64,000 nt of DNA from Bacteroidota bacterium (GTDB lineage: Bacteria; Bacteroidota; Bacteroidia; Bacteroidales; JAAUTT01), in assembly GCA_021779665.1 (NCBI GenBank), contig JAJYAG010000005.1, positions 1-64,000 of the forward strand, given 5' to 3'. Below the pieces are notes generated by a model. The model saw only the letters and a program-made list of their open reading frames with translations, searched no databases and was not told the DNA's origin. The position numbers and the translations under genes are program-made. Below, in pieces: positions 1-10,069 of the stretch (position 1 is its first letter; each line of letters opens with the position of its first letter).

Positions 1-2
1 CC

Positions 3-596
3 GATCTAGAAATGGTTTCGGTAATGGGAGCTTCGGGTTCGGGCAAGTCCACTCTGCTTAACATCCTCGGAATTCTGGACTCGTACGATTCGGGAGAATA
101 TTACCTCAATGGAACTTTGATGAGTAATCTGAACGAAAAAAAGGCTGCTTATTATCGTAATCAATACCTGGGTTTTGTATTTCAGAGCTTTAACCTTATT
201 TCTTTCAAGAACGCTCTTGAAAACGTTGCACTCCCGCTATATTACCAAAAAGTAAGTCGTAAGCAGCGCAACAGAATTGCCATGGAATACCTGGACCGAA
301 TGGGTTTGAGAGATTGGGCCAATCATATGCCTAATGAACTCAGCGGTGGTCAGAAACAACGTGTCGCAATTGCCCGTTCTTTAATTGGTAAACCCAAAGT
401 AATTCTTGCCGATGAACCAACAGGCGCTCTCGATTCTGTTACTTCCCTGGAAGTTCTCTCCTTTCTGCAGGAAATTAATAAAACCGGAATTACGATGGTA
501 ATTGTAACACACGAAAAAGATATAGCCGACCGCACCCAAAGGGTTATCCGGCTTCGTGACGGCGTAATTGAACACGATTATTACAACTTAAACTAA
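3..596 (+). CDS. ABC transporter ATP-binding protein, MacB/LolD type (5' end outside window)
   Basis: This is the ATPase of an ABC efflux or lipoprotein-type transporter. The reading frame is open to the left edge, so the first 30 or so residues are missing; the ATG at 12 is internal. Visible motifs are the Walker A GASGSGKST, the signature LSGGQKQR, the Walker B VILADEPT and the H-loop region VTHEKD. It is followed after 6 bases by the first of two FtsX-like permeases, so ATPase, permeases and adaptor form one operon. The MacB/LolD class is clear; the substrate is not. Confidence 0.93.
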   Translation, partial: DLEMVSVMGASGSGKSTLLNILGILDSYDSGEYYLNGTLMSNLNEKKAAYYRNQYLGFVFQSFNLISFKNALENVALPLYYQKVSRKQRNRIAMEYLDRMGLRDWANHMPNELSGGQKQRVAIARSLIGKPKVILADEPTGALDSVTSLEVLSFLQEINKTGITMVIVTHEKDIADRTQRVIRLRDGVIEHDYYNLN

Positions 597-602
597 TACG
601 CC

Positions 603-1838
603 ATGTTCGATTTAGACAAATGGCAGGAAATTTTCAGCACAATTAAAAAGAACAAGCTGCGCACCATCCTGACAGGATTTAGCGTAGCCTGGGGTATTTT
701 TATGCTGGTTATCTTACTTGGTTCGGGCGTTGGACTCGAAAATGGTGTAAAAAAAGATTTCGAAGGCGATGCGGTAAACAGTATCTGGATTTATCAGGGT
801 CAAACATCCATGCCTTACCAGGGCATGAAAGTTGGCCGAAATATCCAGTTTACCAACGAAGATTACGATCGCACGCAAACCATCATAAATGATAAAGGGG
901 AGAATTTCTCAGGCCGTTCTGGAGTAGGGGGTACAGGAGTAATTGCATATAAAAATCAATATGGATCGTTTGAAACCACTCCGGTTCATCCTGGAATGAA
1001 ATATCTTGAAGATGTTGAGATTCAGGAAGGACGATTTGTTCATAACAGAGATATTTCCGAGAAGAATAAAGTTGTAATTATCAGTTACATTGTAAAGCAG
1101 GAACTATTTAAATCGGCGAAAGCCCTGGGTGAATTTATTAAAGTTAATGGGATTCCATTTCAGGTTGTGGGTGTATTTAAAGACAAAAACGACAGGGACA
1201 ACCGTAGGGTTTACATTCCAATTTCGACCGCTCAAATGGTTTTTAACGGCGGCAACAGAATATTCACCGTTGCTTTTACTACCAAAGATATGACTGCAGA
1301 AGAAAGCCAGAAAACAGAGGAAATTATCAGGTCATCGTTTGCAGCAAAACATAAATTTAATAAGGACGATAAACGTGCTATCTGGGTCCGGAACAATGTT
1401 CAGGATTACGAAAAAATGCAAAGCCTCTTTGCCGGAATCAGGATGTTTATCTGGATTATAGGAATAGGTACTATTATAGCGGGCATTGTGGGTGTAAGTA
1501 ACATTATGATCATTGTTGTTAAAGAACGTACCAAAGAAATAGGGATCAGAAAAGCAATCGGCGCTACTCCAACTTCCATTATAGGCCTTATCCTTTTGGA
1601 ATCGATCCTCATCATGAGTTTTGCCGGGTATATTGGTCTTACCATGGGTGTTGGTCTGCTCGAGATAATGGCTCCCCAATTCAGCTCGCCCGATTCTTAC
1701 TTTTTAAACCCTTCAGCCGACTTTGGGATTGCGGTTAAAGCAACCCTGCTTCTTATTGTCTCCGGCGCTATTGCAGGATTATTTCCTGCGCTGCGGGCAT
1801 CAAAAATTAAACCTGTTGATGCATTGCGCGATGAATAA
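603..1838 (+). CDS. ABC transporter permease, FtsX/MacB family (first of pair)
   Basis: A 411-residue inner-membrane permease subunit. It has one N-terminal helix (about residues 20-40), a large periplasmic MacB-type domain (about 45-275), and three C-terminal helices of the FtsX domain. The hallmark stretch VKERTKEIGIRKAIGA lies between the second and third helices. It ends with the typical ALRASKIKPVDALRDE tail. It is paralogous to the next gene, and both begin with the motif DxDRWQEIFS or DLDKWQEIFS. The pair probably forms a heterodimer around the ATPase encoded just upstream. The substrate cannot be read from sequence; antibiotic or lipid efflux are options. Confidence 0.93.
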   Translation: MFDLDKWQEIFSTIKKNKLRTILTGFSVAWGIFMLVILLGSGVGLENGVKKDFEGDAVNSIWIYQGQTSMPYQGMKVGRNIQFTNEDYDRTQTIINDKGENFSGRSGVGGTGVIAYKNQYGSFETTPVHPGMKYLEDVEIQEGRFVHNRDISEKNKVVIISYIVKQELFKSAKALGEFIKVNGIPFQVVGVFKDKNDRDNRRVYIPISTAQMVFNGGNRIFTVAFTTKDMTAEESQKTEEIIRSSFAAKHKFNKDDKRAIWVRNNVQDYEKMQSLFAGIRMFIWIIGIGTIIAGIVGVSNIMIIVVKERTKEIGIRKAIGATPTSIIGLILLESILIMSFAGYIGLTMGVGLLEIMAPQFSSPDSYFLNPSADFGIAVKATLLLIVSGAIAGLFPALRASKIKPVDALRDE

Positions 1839-1861
1839 AAAAACGAGAAAAACTAAACAAT

Positions 1862-3136
1862 ATGTTTGACCGCGACAGATGGCAGGAAATATTTTCTGCT
1901 CTTAAGAAAAATAAACTCAGGACCTTGCTGACAGCATTCGGTGTTTTCTGGGGAATTTTCATGCTTGTTGTTATGCTTGGCGCCGGGAGAGGCCTGGAAA
2001 ATGGCGTATATAACGACATGGGAGGTTTTGCAACCAACAGCGCCTTTATGTGGTCGCAGAATACAACTGTACCTTATAAAGGATTCAAAAAAGGACGTTG
2101 GTACAACTTCAACAACAGCGATACTAAGGTGTTACGGGAACAGGTTAAGGAAATAGATTGCCTTGCTCCAAGGCTCCAGGCTCGTTTCTGGCAAAGCGAA
2201 GGTCAGAATAATGTTGTGAGAGGCTTGAAGACCGGAGCTTTCAATATTTTTGGTGATGTGCCTGATTTCAATAAAATAGATCCGGTAACTATTTTAAAAG
2301 GACGGTATATTAACGATGAAGACATTCAAAAACGACGCAAGAATGTTGTGATTGGTGCTCGTGTAGCTGATCTGCTCTTCGAAAAGGATGAAAATCCGAT
2401 TGGTGAATATATCCAGATCCGGGGTGTTTACTTTATGGTGGTTGGCGTTTACAAATCACAGCATACCGGCGGTTGGGCCGAATGGCAGGAAACTACCATT
2501 GAAATGCCGTTGACTACACTTCAGCAGGTTTATAATTTTGGTGACCGTGTGGGCTGGTATGCAATGACATCGAAACCTAACATTTCTGTTAGCATTGCGG
2601 AAGAGAAAGCGAAAGCAATTCTTAAACAGCGTCATTCTATTTCCCCGCTGGACAATGAAGCAATTGGTTCTGATAACGTTGAAAAGCAATTTAATAAAAT
2701 TGGAAAATTATTCCTGGGGATAAAAGCGCTTATTTGGATTGTCGGCACCGGGACACTGCTGGCCGGAGTTATCGGGGTAAGTAACATTATGCTGATCATT
2801 GTAAAGGAACGTACCAAGGAAATCGGCATTCAACGTGCACTTGGCGCTACTCCGCTCAATATTATCTCTCAAATCATCACCGAGAGTATATTCCTGACAT
2901 CTATCGCCGGTTACGTGGGACTTCTCCTGGGTGTCGGTGTAATCGAGATTCTGAACAAAGTCCTGGAGAAATCGCAGCAAGCTGGTGCCAATGTTATGTT
3001 TACCCGACCTGAAGTTGATTTCAATGTAGCCTCAACAGCCCTCATTATATTGATCGTGTGTGGAGCCATTGCCGGCTTTATTCCGGCCAAGCGTGCCATA
3101 AATGTTAAACCTATAGAAGCTCTTCGTTACGAATAA
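1862..3136 (+). CDS. ABC transporter permease, FtsX/MacB family (second of pair)
   Basis: A 424-residue paralogue of the preceding permease with the same layout: N-terminal helix, periplasmic MacB_PCD-like domain, then three C-terminal helices containing VKERTKEIGIQRALGA. It lies 23 bases after the first permease and 32 bases before the adaptor gene, in one operon. Two different permeases with one ATPase is common in Bacteroidota versions of this transporter, whereas E. coli MacB fuses ATPase and permease in one chain. Confidence 0.92.
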   Translation: MFDRDRWQEIFSALKKNKLRTLLTAFGVFWGIFMLVVMLGAGRGLENGVYNDMGGFATNSAFMWSQNTTVPYKGFKKGRWYNFNNSDTKVLREQVKEIDCLAPRLQARFWQSEGQNNVVRGLKTGAFNIFGDVPDFNKIDPVTILKGRYINDEDIQKRRKNVVIGARVADLLFEKDENPIGEYIQIRGVYFMVVGVYKSQHTGGWAEWQETTIEMPLTTLQQVYNFGDRVGWYAMTSKPNISVSIAEEKAKAILKQRHSISPLDNEAIGSDNVEKQFNKIGKLFLGIKALIWIVGTGTLLAGVIGVSNIMLIIVKERTKEIGIQRALGATPLNIISQIITESIFLTSIAGYVGLLLGVGVIEILNKVLEKSQQAGANVMFTRPEVDFNVASTALIILIVCGAIAGFIPAKRAINVKPIEALRYE

Positions 3137-3168
3137 AATAAATCTGTAATCTGCATTAATTTATATTT

Positions 3169-4248
3169 ATGAAAAAAGTCTTTAAAATCTTGATTGGAGT
3201 GATTTTTCTTGGATTATTTGGTTACACCATATTTTTCCTTTATCAGAAATCGAAACCAAAACCAATAATATATCAGACTAAAAATCCGTTTATCAGCAGT
3301 GTTGTAAAGAAAACTGTAGCAACGGGAAAAGTTGTTCCCCGCAAGGAAATTGAAATTAAACCAAAGGTTTCGGGTATTATTGAAGAAATATACCTCGAAG
3401 CAGGAAAAATAGTTCGTAAAGGAGACCTGATCGCAAAAATCAAAATTATTCCCGACATGGTGAACCTTAACAACGCAGAATCGCGCGTTAACAAGGCAAA
3501 GCTGAATCTGGAAGACGTTCAGCTGGTTTTCGACCGTCAGAAAAAACTTTTCGATCAGGGTGTTATTCCCGAAGCTGAGTTTCAAACAACAAGGCTGAAC
3601 TTCAATAATGCCAAGGAAGAACTGGAAGCTGCAGAAAATAACCTCCAACTGATTCGTGAAGGAGCTCTTAAAAAGGCTGGTCAGGTTACGAATACGCTTG
3701 TCCGCTCCACAATTTCGGGTATGGTACTCGATGTTCCTGTAGAAGAAGGTAAATCAGTAATCGAAAGCAACAACTTTAACGAAGGAACTACCATTGCCAT
3801 TGTTGCCGATATGGGCGAAATGATTTTCGAAGGTAAGGTGGACGAAACCGAAGTTGGAAAAATTCACCAGGGCATGAACCTGTCACTTTCGATTGGAGCA
3901 ATTGAAGCTGATACGTTTAATGCCGAACTCGAATATATTTCACCAAAAGGAAAAGAAGAAAACGGAGCCATCCAGTTCGAAATAAAAGCCAAAGTTAAGC
4001 TGAAAGAAGGCAAATTCATCCGCTCGGGTTACAGCGCCAATGCCGACATAGTGCTCGACCGCAAGGATAAGGTGATGGTAATTGAGGAAGGATTACTTCA
4101 GTTCAAAGGCGATTCAGCCTATGTAGAAGTTGAAACCAAACCTCAAACATTTGAGAAGAAATTTATACAGACCGGATTATCCGACGGCATTAATATTGAA
4201 GTAAAAAAAGGACTGACAGTTAAAGATAAAATAAAAGTTAAGAGCTAA
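3169..4248 (+). CDS. Efflux periplasmic adaptor, HlyD/MacA family
   Basis: A 359-residue membrane fusion protein with an uncleaved N-terminal helix (about residues 5-27). It then has a barrel-sandwich (lipoyl-like) half near KPKVSGIIEEIYLEAGKIV, a helical hairpin (about 100-165), the returning half near RSTISGMVLDVPVEEGKSV, and a beta-barrel region. It would link the inner-membrane permeases to an outer-membrane factor. No TolC-like gene follows, so the outer-membrane partner would be encoded elsewhere, or upstream of the window. It is the last gene of the operon; a hairpin terminator follows. Confidence 0.92.
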   Translation: MKKVFKILIGVIFLGLFGYTIFFLYQKSKPKPIIYQTKNPFISSVVKKTVATGKVVPRKEIEIKPKVSGIIEEIYLEAGKIVRKGDLIAKIKIIPDMVNLNNAESRVNKAKLNLEDVQLVFDRQKKLFDQGVIPEAEFQTTRLNFNNAKEELEAAENNLQLIREGALKKAGQVTNTLVRSTISGMVLDVPVEEGKSVIESNNFNEGTTIAIVADMGEMIFEGKVDETEVGKIHQGMNLSLSIGAIEADTFNAELEYISPKGKEENGAIQFEIKAKVKLKEGKFIRSGYSANADIVLDRKDKVMVIEEGLLQFKGDSAYVEVETKPQTFEKKFIQTGLSDGINIEVKKGLTVKDKIKVKS

Positions 4249-4280
4249 AGTTTTTGGTTAATTGGTTTTTAGTAAGGGTT

Positions 4281-4312
4281 TGCCGCACGATGAAAATTGT
4301 GCGGCATTTTTT
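4281..4312 (+). terminator. Intrinsic terminator of the ABC efflux operon
   Basis: An 8-bp perfect stem (tgccgcac / gtgcggca) with a 10-base loop is followed by six T residues. It starts 33 bases after the adaptor stop codon and separates the operon from the TauE-type gene. Confidence 0.88.
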
Positions 4313-4361
4313 ATGTTTGCTCCTATTGATTTGATTTTTACCTTGCAGCTTTTTTACGCAA

Positions 4362-5105
4362 ATGGACTGGAGCGAACTTAGCATTTGGAGTTGGATTATT
4401 TTATCGTTTTGTGCCGTGCTTATTGGTATGGGGAAAACCGGCCTTTCGGGAACGGGTATGCTTGTTGTACCAATTATGGCTGCTGTTTTTGGAGGCAAAC
4501 CGTCGGCAGGGCTGGTTCTTCCTATGCTGTGCATAGCCGACCTGTTCGCGGTTGTTTATTACCACCGTCATGCCGACTGGAAACATATTTTCAAATTATT
4601 ACCATGGACTGTTTTAGGGTTGATTGCAGCTCTGCTCATGGGAACGGGTATTTCCGATCATACATTTAAGGTTATGATAGGAATTATGATTCTGCTCAGT
4701 CTGGCTGTTATGATCTGGCAGGATTACTTCAAAAAAACCGACGAAATACCAACTTCGCTATGGTTCTCAGGTTTATTTGGCTTTGGAGCCGGATTCTCGA
4801 CTATGATCGGCAATGCCGCAGGTCCGTTAATGGCTATTTACCTGCTCTCGGCCCGTTTACCCAAAAATGCTTATATCGGCACTGGAGCCTGGTTCTTTCT
4901 GATTGTTAACTATACAAAGGTACCCCTGCAGGTAATCTTCTGGAAAAATATTACATTCCATACCTTAACCCTCAACTTTTTGATGATCCCTGCCATTGCC
5001 CTCGGAGCTTTCTTTGGCTTTAAACTGGTGAAAATTATCCCCGAAAAGGCGTACCGGATTTTCATACTGGTTTCTACGGCGGTGAGTGCGGTATTTATGT
5101 TTTAG
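4362..5105 (+). CDS. TauE/SafE family membrane permease
   Basis: A 247-residue polytopic membrane protein with about seven or eight hydrophobic helices. It carries the family's two related halves, the first near GMGKTGLSGTGMLVVP and the second near GFGAGFSTMIGNAAGP. Members export or import sulfite, sulfoacetate and related organic anions, but the family label alone does not set the substrate. It stands alone, between the ABC operon terminator and the helicase gene. Confidence 0.88.
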   Translation: MDWSELSIWSWIILSFCAVLIGMGKTGLSGTGMLVVPIMAAVFGGKPSAGLVLPMLCIADLFAVVYYHRHADWKHIFKLLPWTVLGLIAALLMGTGISDHTFKVMIGIMILLSLAVMIWQDYFKKTDEIPTSLWFSGLFGFGAGFSTMIGNAAGPLMAIYLLSARLPKNAYIGTGAWFFLIVNYTKVPLQVIFWKNITFHTLTLNFLMIPAIALGAFFGFKLVKIIPEKAYRIFILVSTAVSAVFMF

Positions 5106-5173
5106 ACCTAAAGTCAGTATCTATTTCACTTTTAAATTCTGCGCTTTCACCTTACCCTCTCAAAATCTTTCCG

Positions 5174-5181
5174 TATTTTTG
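5174..5181 (+). promoter_or_regulatory. Possible Bacteroidota -7 box before the helicase gene
   Basis: The octamer tatttttg matches the TAnnTTTG -7 element of the Bacteroidota primary sigma factor. It lies 27 bases before the TTG start of the helicase gene. No convincing -33 TTG-type element is visible at the expected spacing, so this is only a candidate. Confidence 0.3.
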
Positions 5182-5207
5182 AGATTCAACATTAGCAATC
5201 GCAGATT

Positions 5208-8200
5208 TTGTCAAAACTCCACATATACAGGGCATCGGCAGGTTCGGGGAAAACTTTCACCATTTCCAGGGAATTTATTGGTTTGTTGTTCGAGGATCCA
5301 GAAAAATACCGGAACATTTTAGCAGTTACCTTTACCAACAAGGCTACTGCCGAAATGAAGGGCCGTATTTTGCGCGAGCTTCACAAAATGGCGGCCAACC
5401 AAAAGTCGGATTATATTGCTTTTCTGCAGTCGAAAACCCGTAACGATGAATCTGTAATACGCGAAAAAGCAAGATTTATCCTTAATCTGCTTTTGCACAA
5501 TTATTCGCATTTTACAATTACTACCATCGATAGTTTCTTCCAAAAGGTAATCCGTTCGTTTGCTCACGAACTTGGCCTGTTTTCTGGTTTTGAAGTTGAG
5601 ACCGATACGGATACTGTTTTGAACGAATCGGTAGAACAACTTTTCAGGAAGACTACAACGGATGAAAAGCTACGCAAATGGCTGGTTCGTTTTGCCGAAA
5701 ACAAAATTGAAGGCGCCCGGAGCTGGGATCTTCGGAATGATATTCTCCGCCTTGGCCGCGAAATTCACAAGGAAATTTTTAAACAGATAGACCCAGCCTA
5801 CTTTAAAGAAGTAATTAGCAGAGATGCCATTGACGCTGTGATTCCTGCCATGAAAACTTTTGCTGCAGGATTTGAAAACAGCATGAAGCAACTTGCAGCT
5901 CAGGCGCGGCCTATCATGCAACGCAACGGAGTGACTCCTGACGATTTTAACGGTAAAACCAAAAGCTTTGCGCAGATATTCGGGAAAATTACCGCGGGTC
6001 AAACCTACGAAATCTCAAAAACGGTTCGTAATGCTGTGGATAATGTGGATTGCTGGTCAACAAAATCGGGTCCGCAAAAACCACGGATCGATTCAGCTTT
6101 CCACGATGGTCTCAACCAGCTCTTAAAACAGATAGTTGAACACAGCGACAACAACATACAGGCTTATAACACGGTCGATATCATTTTCAAAAACATTTAT
6201 GTGCTTGGAATAATCGCCGACCTGATCCAGGAAATAAACGATTACACTACGGATAAAAACCTGTTCCTTCTGGCCGATTCCACAGCCTTTCTTCAAAAAA
6301 TTATTGCCGGCTCCGACGCTCCTTTCATATATGAAAAAACCGGATCGCGTGTGTTTCATTATATGATCGATGAGTTTCAGGACACATCGGGGATGCAGTG
6401 GGAAAACTTTCGACCGCTGATAGAAAACAGCCTTGCCGGAAACTATCGTAATTGGGTAGTGGGCGACGTCAAGCAATCGATTTACCGTTGGCGTAACAGC
6501 GACTGGACAATTCTTTCCGACAAAATTTTTCAGCAGTTTCCTGAAGAAACAACTGCCGTCCATCCGTTGGAAGACAACTGGAGGAGTACCGAAAATATCA
6601 TCAGCTTTAACAATGTTTTCTTTACCTGCCTTCGTCAAAGTTTACAGGACGAACTTGACAATATAATCGCCAATAATACCATGGTTGGTTGTCAACTCAC
6701 AAGCTTTAGCAACTTCTTTACAAATGCTTACAGCGACTGTATCCAGAAAGTCCCTGCACATCATAAGGATGGAAAAGGATATGTGCGAATGGAATTTCTT
6801 GAAAAAGAAGATTGGCAGGACACAGCTCTTGAAAAGCTTATCGCTACTGTTGAACAACTTCAGGACACAGGCTACCGGCTGAAAGATATTGCCATCCTCA
6901 TCCGCGATAAGAAATCGGGCGTTGAAATCACCAATTATTTTATGCAGGAAAAAATCAATCGAACCGGCAGTTACCGCTATGATGTGATCTCCAGCGACGC
7001 ATTATTTCTGCAGAATGCGCCTGTGGTGCAATGGGTTGTTTCACTGCTCCGGTTTTTGATGGATCCGGCAGACGAACTCAACAAAGCTTTTCTAGTTAAC
7101 GAATACAAGGATTATCTGAAAATTGAGACCGATAATACCGATATCGAAATTGCTCTTGAAGAATTTACGGAGAAAAACGTAAAGTATAAGTCCATGCCCG
7201 TTTACGAGCTTATCGATACCATCATCGTATTGTTCAGACTTAGCAATAACATCAGCAACATGCCGTATCTGCAATCGTTCCAGGATGCAGTGCTCCAGTA
7301 TGGCAAGAAAAATACGATCGATGTGGCATCGTTTCTGCTTTGGTGGGACGATTTCAGCAGCAAGCAGGTAATTTCAATGCCCGAGAACCAGGATGCCATC
7401 AGGCTGATGACTATTCATGCATCAAAAGGTCTGGAATTTAAGGTTGTGATCATTCCATTCTGCGACTGGGATTTTGTTAATCCTAACAGCGATAGTTTTA
7501 TCTGGGCCGAACCGCATGAAAAACCTTTTGACCAGTTCAAGCTTTTGCCTGTTCAGCTAACCGCGGCTGCAGGGAAAAGTATTTTTAGCTACGAATACTT
7601 TAAAGAACAAATATATACAAAGGTCGACAACCTCAACTTGCTATATGTTGCCTTCACACGCGCAATCGAAAAACTGATTATATTCACCCCGCAGGTGGAG
7701 ATTAAAAAAGAAAGCAAAAGTACGGGTCATCTGCTTACCATGTTCCGGAACAATATGGCTTTCTGCACCAACCTGGAAATGCTCGACACCTCCAAACTGA
7801 ATTTTGAACAAAGCGAGCATAGCTCGGTATTGGAATATGGAGTAAATGAACCCCGAACCAATATTCAGGAACCGGAGAGCCCCAGCCTGGAAATTACCGG
7901 ATATAAATCCGCCTCAATAGAAGCCCGCAAATCGAAAATGGTTGTCTCGGGGGAATTCAGGACTCTTTCATCCATAGGCAATAACCTGAGGGTAAAAGGA
8001 AATCTTTACCATGCTGTTTTTCAACAGATAAAAACCATTGACGATGTGGACAATGCTGTAACAGAACTTGTAAAAAGAGGACTGCTGCCCGAAACAGAAA
8101 CAGTCTTTCTGATAAAAGAAATTAAAACGCTTATTAACAATCCCAAAGTAAAACCATGGTTTACCGATACCCGGGAAGTTAAAACCGAAGCCGATATACT

Positions 8201-8441
8201 TCTAAAAACCGGCAAACTTAACCGCCCCGACCGTATCATGTTTGGCTCAAACAACGTAATTGTGATCGATTATAAATTCGGCGAACAGGTAGAGGAATCG
8301 CACCAAAGGCAGGTGATGAATTATAAGTATAAACTGCAGCAAATGGGATACAAAAATATTGAAGCCTTTGTTTGGTACGTTTTTCTGAATAAGGTGGTAC
8401 AGGCGAGTGACAAACCCGTTCAGGGCAAATTATTTGAATAA
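5208..8441 (+). CDS. AddA-like UvrD/Rep helicase with C-terminal PD-(D/E)XK nuclease
   Basis: A 1077-residue superfamily 1A helicase-nuclease, the likely AddA partner of an AddAB-type double-strand-break repair complex. The start is a TTG: RASAGSGKT (Walker A, residues 8-16) begins almost at once, which fixes the N-terminus. Later motifs are DEFQDTSGMQW (motif II), GDVKQSIYRWR (motif III), MTIHASKGLEF (motif V) and LLYVAFTRA (motif VI). The C-terminal 130 residues carry DRIMFGS...VIDYKFG, the nuclease core. The stop codon overlaps the next ATG by one base (TAATG), implying translational coupling to the radical SAM gene. The AddB-like subunit lies two genes downstream. Confidence 0.9.
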   Translation: MSKLHIYRASAGSGKTFTISREFIGLLFEDPEKYRNILAVTFTNKATAEMKGRILRELHKMAANQKSDYIAFLQSKTRNDESVIREKARFILNLLLHNYSHFTITTIDSFFQKVIRSFAHELGLFSGFEVETDTDTVLNESVEQLFRKTTTDEKLRKWLVRFAENKIEGARSWDLRNDILRLGREIHKEIFKQIDPAYFKEVISRDAIDAVIPAMKTFAAGFENSMKQLAAQARPIMQRNGVTPDDFNGKTKSFAQIFGKITAGQTYEISKTVRNAVDNVDCWSTKSGPQKPRIDSAFHDGLNQLLKQIVEHSDNNIQAYNTVDIIFKNIYVLGIIADLIQEINDYTTDKNLFLLADSTAFLQKIIAGSDAPFIYEKTGSRVFHYMIDEFQDTSGMQWENFRPLIENSLAGNYRNWVVGDVKQSIYRWRNSDWTILSDKIFQQFPEETTAVHPLEDNWRSTENIISFNNVFFTCLRQSLQDELDNIIANNTMVGCQLTSFSNFFTNAYSDCIQKVPAHHKDGKGYVRMEFLEKEDWQDTALEKLIATVEQLQDTGYRLKDIAILIRDKKSGVEITNYFMQEKINRTGSYRYDVISSDALFLQNAPVVQWVVSLLRFLMDPADELNKAFLVNEYKDYLKIETDNTDIEIALEEFTEKNVKYKSMPVYELIDTIIVLFRLSNNISNMPYLQSFQDAVLQYGKKNTIDVASFLLWWDDFSSKQVISMPENQDAIRLMTIHASKGLEFKVVIIPFCDWDFVNPNSDSFIWAEPHEKPFDQFKLLPVQLTAAAGKSIFSYEYFKEQIYTKVDNLNLLYVAFTRAIEKLIIFTPQVEIKKESKSTGHLLTMFRNNMAFCTNLEMLDTSKLNFEQSEHSSVLEYGVNEPRTNIQEPESPSLEITGYKSASIEARKSKMVVSGEFRTLSSIGNNLRVKGNLYHAVFQQIKTIDDVDNAVTELVKRGLLPETETVFLIKEIKTLINNPKVKPWFTDTREVKTEADILLKTGKLNRPDRIMFGSNNVIVIDYKFGEQVEESHQRQVMNYKYKLQQMGYKNIEAFVWYVFLNKVVQASDKPVQGKLFE

Positions 8442-9406
8442 TGACAGACACACATCAGCATATATTCCCATGGGGACACCAACGGCGGTTTAACACCTAT
8501 GTGGACTATTTCAGGAAAGTGTTCGGACAAAGGGTTCAGAAGCTTACCATCGATGCCGGATTTACATGTCCTAACCGCGACGGAACTAAAGGCGTTGGAG
8601 GATGCACCTACTGCAACAACGACGGTTTTAATCCCTCTTATTGTGAGCCTCAAAAGAGCATTACACAGCAATTGGCAGAAGGCAAAGAATTTCATGCCGT
8701 TCGTTATCGCAATGCAGGCAAGTATCTGGCTTATTTTCAGGCTTACTCAAATACTTATGCTGATATTACGGTTTTAAAAGAACTTTACGCAGAAGCGCTG
8801 AGCGATCCGGACGTGATTGGACTGGTTATTGGCACCCGTCCCGACTGCGTTGACGACGAAAAACTTGATTACCTGGCAGAGTTGGCAAAAGAATATTATA
8901 TCCAGGTAGAATATGGTATTGAGTCGTGCTACAACGAAAGCTTAATGAAAATAAACCGGGGGCATACTTTCGAAGATTGTGTGAAGGCTATTGAAGACAC
9001 GCACCGGCGGGGCATTAAAACCGGAGCTCACATTATTTTTGGTTTCCCATGGGAAACTAAAGCCGAGATGATTGCCGAGGCAGATATCCTGAACCGCCTG
9101 CCTCTTGATACGCTTAAATTTCACCAGCTACAGGTGGTGAAAGGCACAATTATGGAGAAGCAATATCAGAAAAATCCAGAATCGTTCTGGTTTTTCACCA
9201 TTGAGGAATACATCGATTTCTATATCGAATTCCTCGAGAAACTTAATCCCGCGTTTGTGATCGAACGTTTTACCTCCGAAGTCCCGCCAAGGTTTTTGGC
9301 TGGTCCGGGCTGGGGACTTATCCGCACCAACGAACTTCTTCAACGATTGGAAAAGAGGTTGCAGGAAAGGGATACATGGCAGGGAAAAATGTATTCAGGA
9401 AATTAA
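8441..9406 (+). CDS. Radical SAM protein, TIGR01212/YhcC family
   Basis: A 321-residue radical SAM enzyme. The cluster-binding cysteines appear as CPNRDGTKGVGGCTYC near residues 44-59, the spacing seen in the YhcC/TIGR01212 family rather than plain CxxxCxxC. The C-terminal half has the family's HxxQVVKGT and ERFTSEVPPRFLAGPGW regions. The reaction of this family is not well established; members are often labelled as putative Fe-S oxidoreductases. It is coupled to the helicase gene by a one-base overlap. Confidence 0.88.
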   Translation: MTDTHQHIFPWGHQRRFNTYVDYFRKVFGQRVQKLTIDAGFTCPNRDGTKGVGGCTYCNNDGFNPSYCEPQKSITQQLAEGKEFHAVRYRNAGKYLAYFQAYSNTYADITVLKELYAEALSDPDVIGLVIGTRPDCVDDEKLDYLAELAKEYYIQVEYGIESCYNESLMKINRGHTFEDCVKAIEDTHRRGIKTGAHIIFGFPWETKAEMIAEADILNRLPLDTLKFHQLQVVKGTIMEKQYQKNPESFWFFTIEEYIDFYIEFLEKLNPAFVIERFTSEVPPRFLAGPGWGLIRTNELLQRLEKRLQERDTWQGKMYSGN

Positions 9407-9421
9407 TAAGAAATCATCGAA

Positions 9422-10039
9422 ATGATCAAAAAAACCATCATCTTTCTCTCCATTTTTATTACACTTTGCCTTATTATCTTTTTCAACATCCACAGCTTTC
9501 TTTCTCCAAATAAACCTATTGATGGTGCAAGGATTCTTGTGATAGATGCATGGCTTACTGACCGGGAGCTTGACAATGCCGTTGAAGTTTTCAAAGCAGG
9601 CAATTATGCCCGGGTGATTGTCCCGGGGAGTATAATAGAACGCTCTTTGTTTTTTCCAGGTTTGAAGGGATCAGGAGAAGTTACTTCAGTGGTTTTGGTT
9701 TACAAGGGAATACCTCCTGACAGAATAACTCCACTCCTGGTAAAACACGTTAAGAAAGACCGCACTTATCAGGCAGCACTTACAACCCAAAGATGGCTGA
9801 AAGAAAATCATATCTCGCCGTCAGCTATTAACCTGTTCACCAGCTGCACTCATTCCCGCAGGAGTTGGATGCTATATGAAAAAGCTTTTGAAAACGACCG
9901 GGAGGTCGGCATTATTTCAGCCCGGCCTGTTGGATATGATGCCGGAAGATGGTGGCAGTCCAGTAACGGATTTCGCACAGTGGTGGATGAGGCAATTGCT
10001 TACCTTTATGCATTGATGTTTTTCCATCCAAACATGTAA
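9422..10039 (+). CDS. YdcF/SanA-like (DUF218) membrane-anchored protein
   Basis: A 205-residue protein with one N-terminal transmembrane helix (about residues 4-24) and a Rossmann-like DUF218 domain, probably facing the periplasm. The fold is suggested by the ILVIDAWLTDRELDNAV beginning, the strand VIVPGS, and the conserved late region FTSCTHSRRSWMLYEKAF. Relatives include ElyC and SanA, linked to envelope integrity, and YdcF, which binds SAM. Its exact role here is unknown. It sits 15 bases after the radical SAM gene and 30 before the AddB-like gene. Confidence 0.72.
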   Translation: MIKKTIIFLSIFITLCLIIFFNIHSFLSPNKPIDGARILVIDAWLTDRELDNAVEVFKAGNYARVIVPGSIIERSLFFPGLKGSGEVTSVVLVYKGIPPDRITPLLVKHVKKDRTYQAALTTQRWLKENHISPSAINLFTSCTHSRRSWMLYEKAFENDREVGIISARPVGYDAGRWWQSSNGFRTVVDEAIAYLYALMFFHPNM

Positions 10040-10069
10040 TTCAGGAGGTTAAATTAAGTTTATTGAAAA

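Noticed and set aside
12..596. ATG at 12 as the true start of the ABC ATPase
   Set aside because: The frame is open to the window edge, and Walker A would lie only six residues from the start, leaving out the normal first strands of the domain.
1332..1679. 115-codon minus frame inside the first permease gene
   Set aside because: It is antisense to a strongly supported permease with FtsX motifs and has no plausible protein features.
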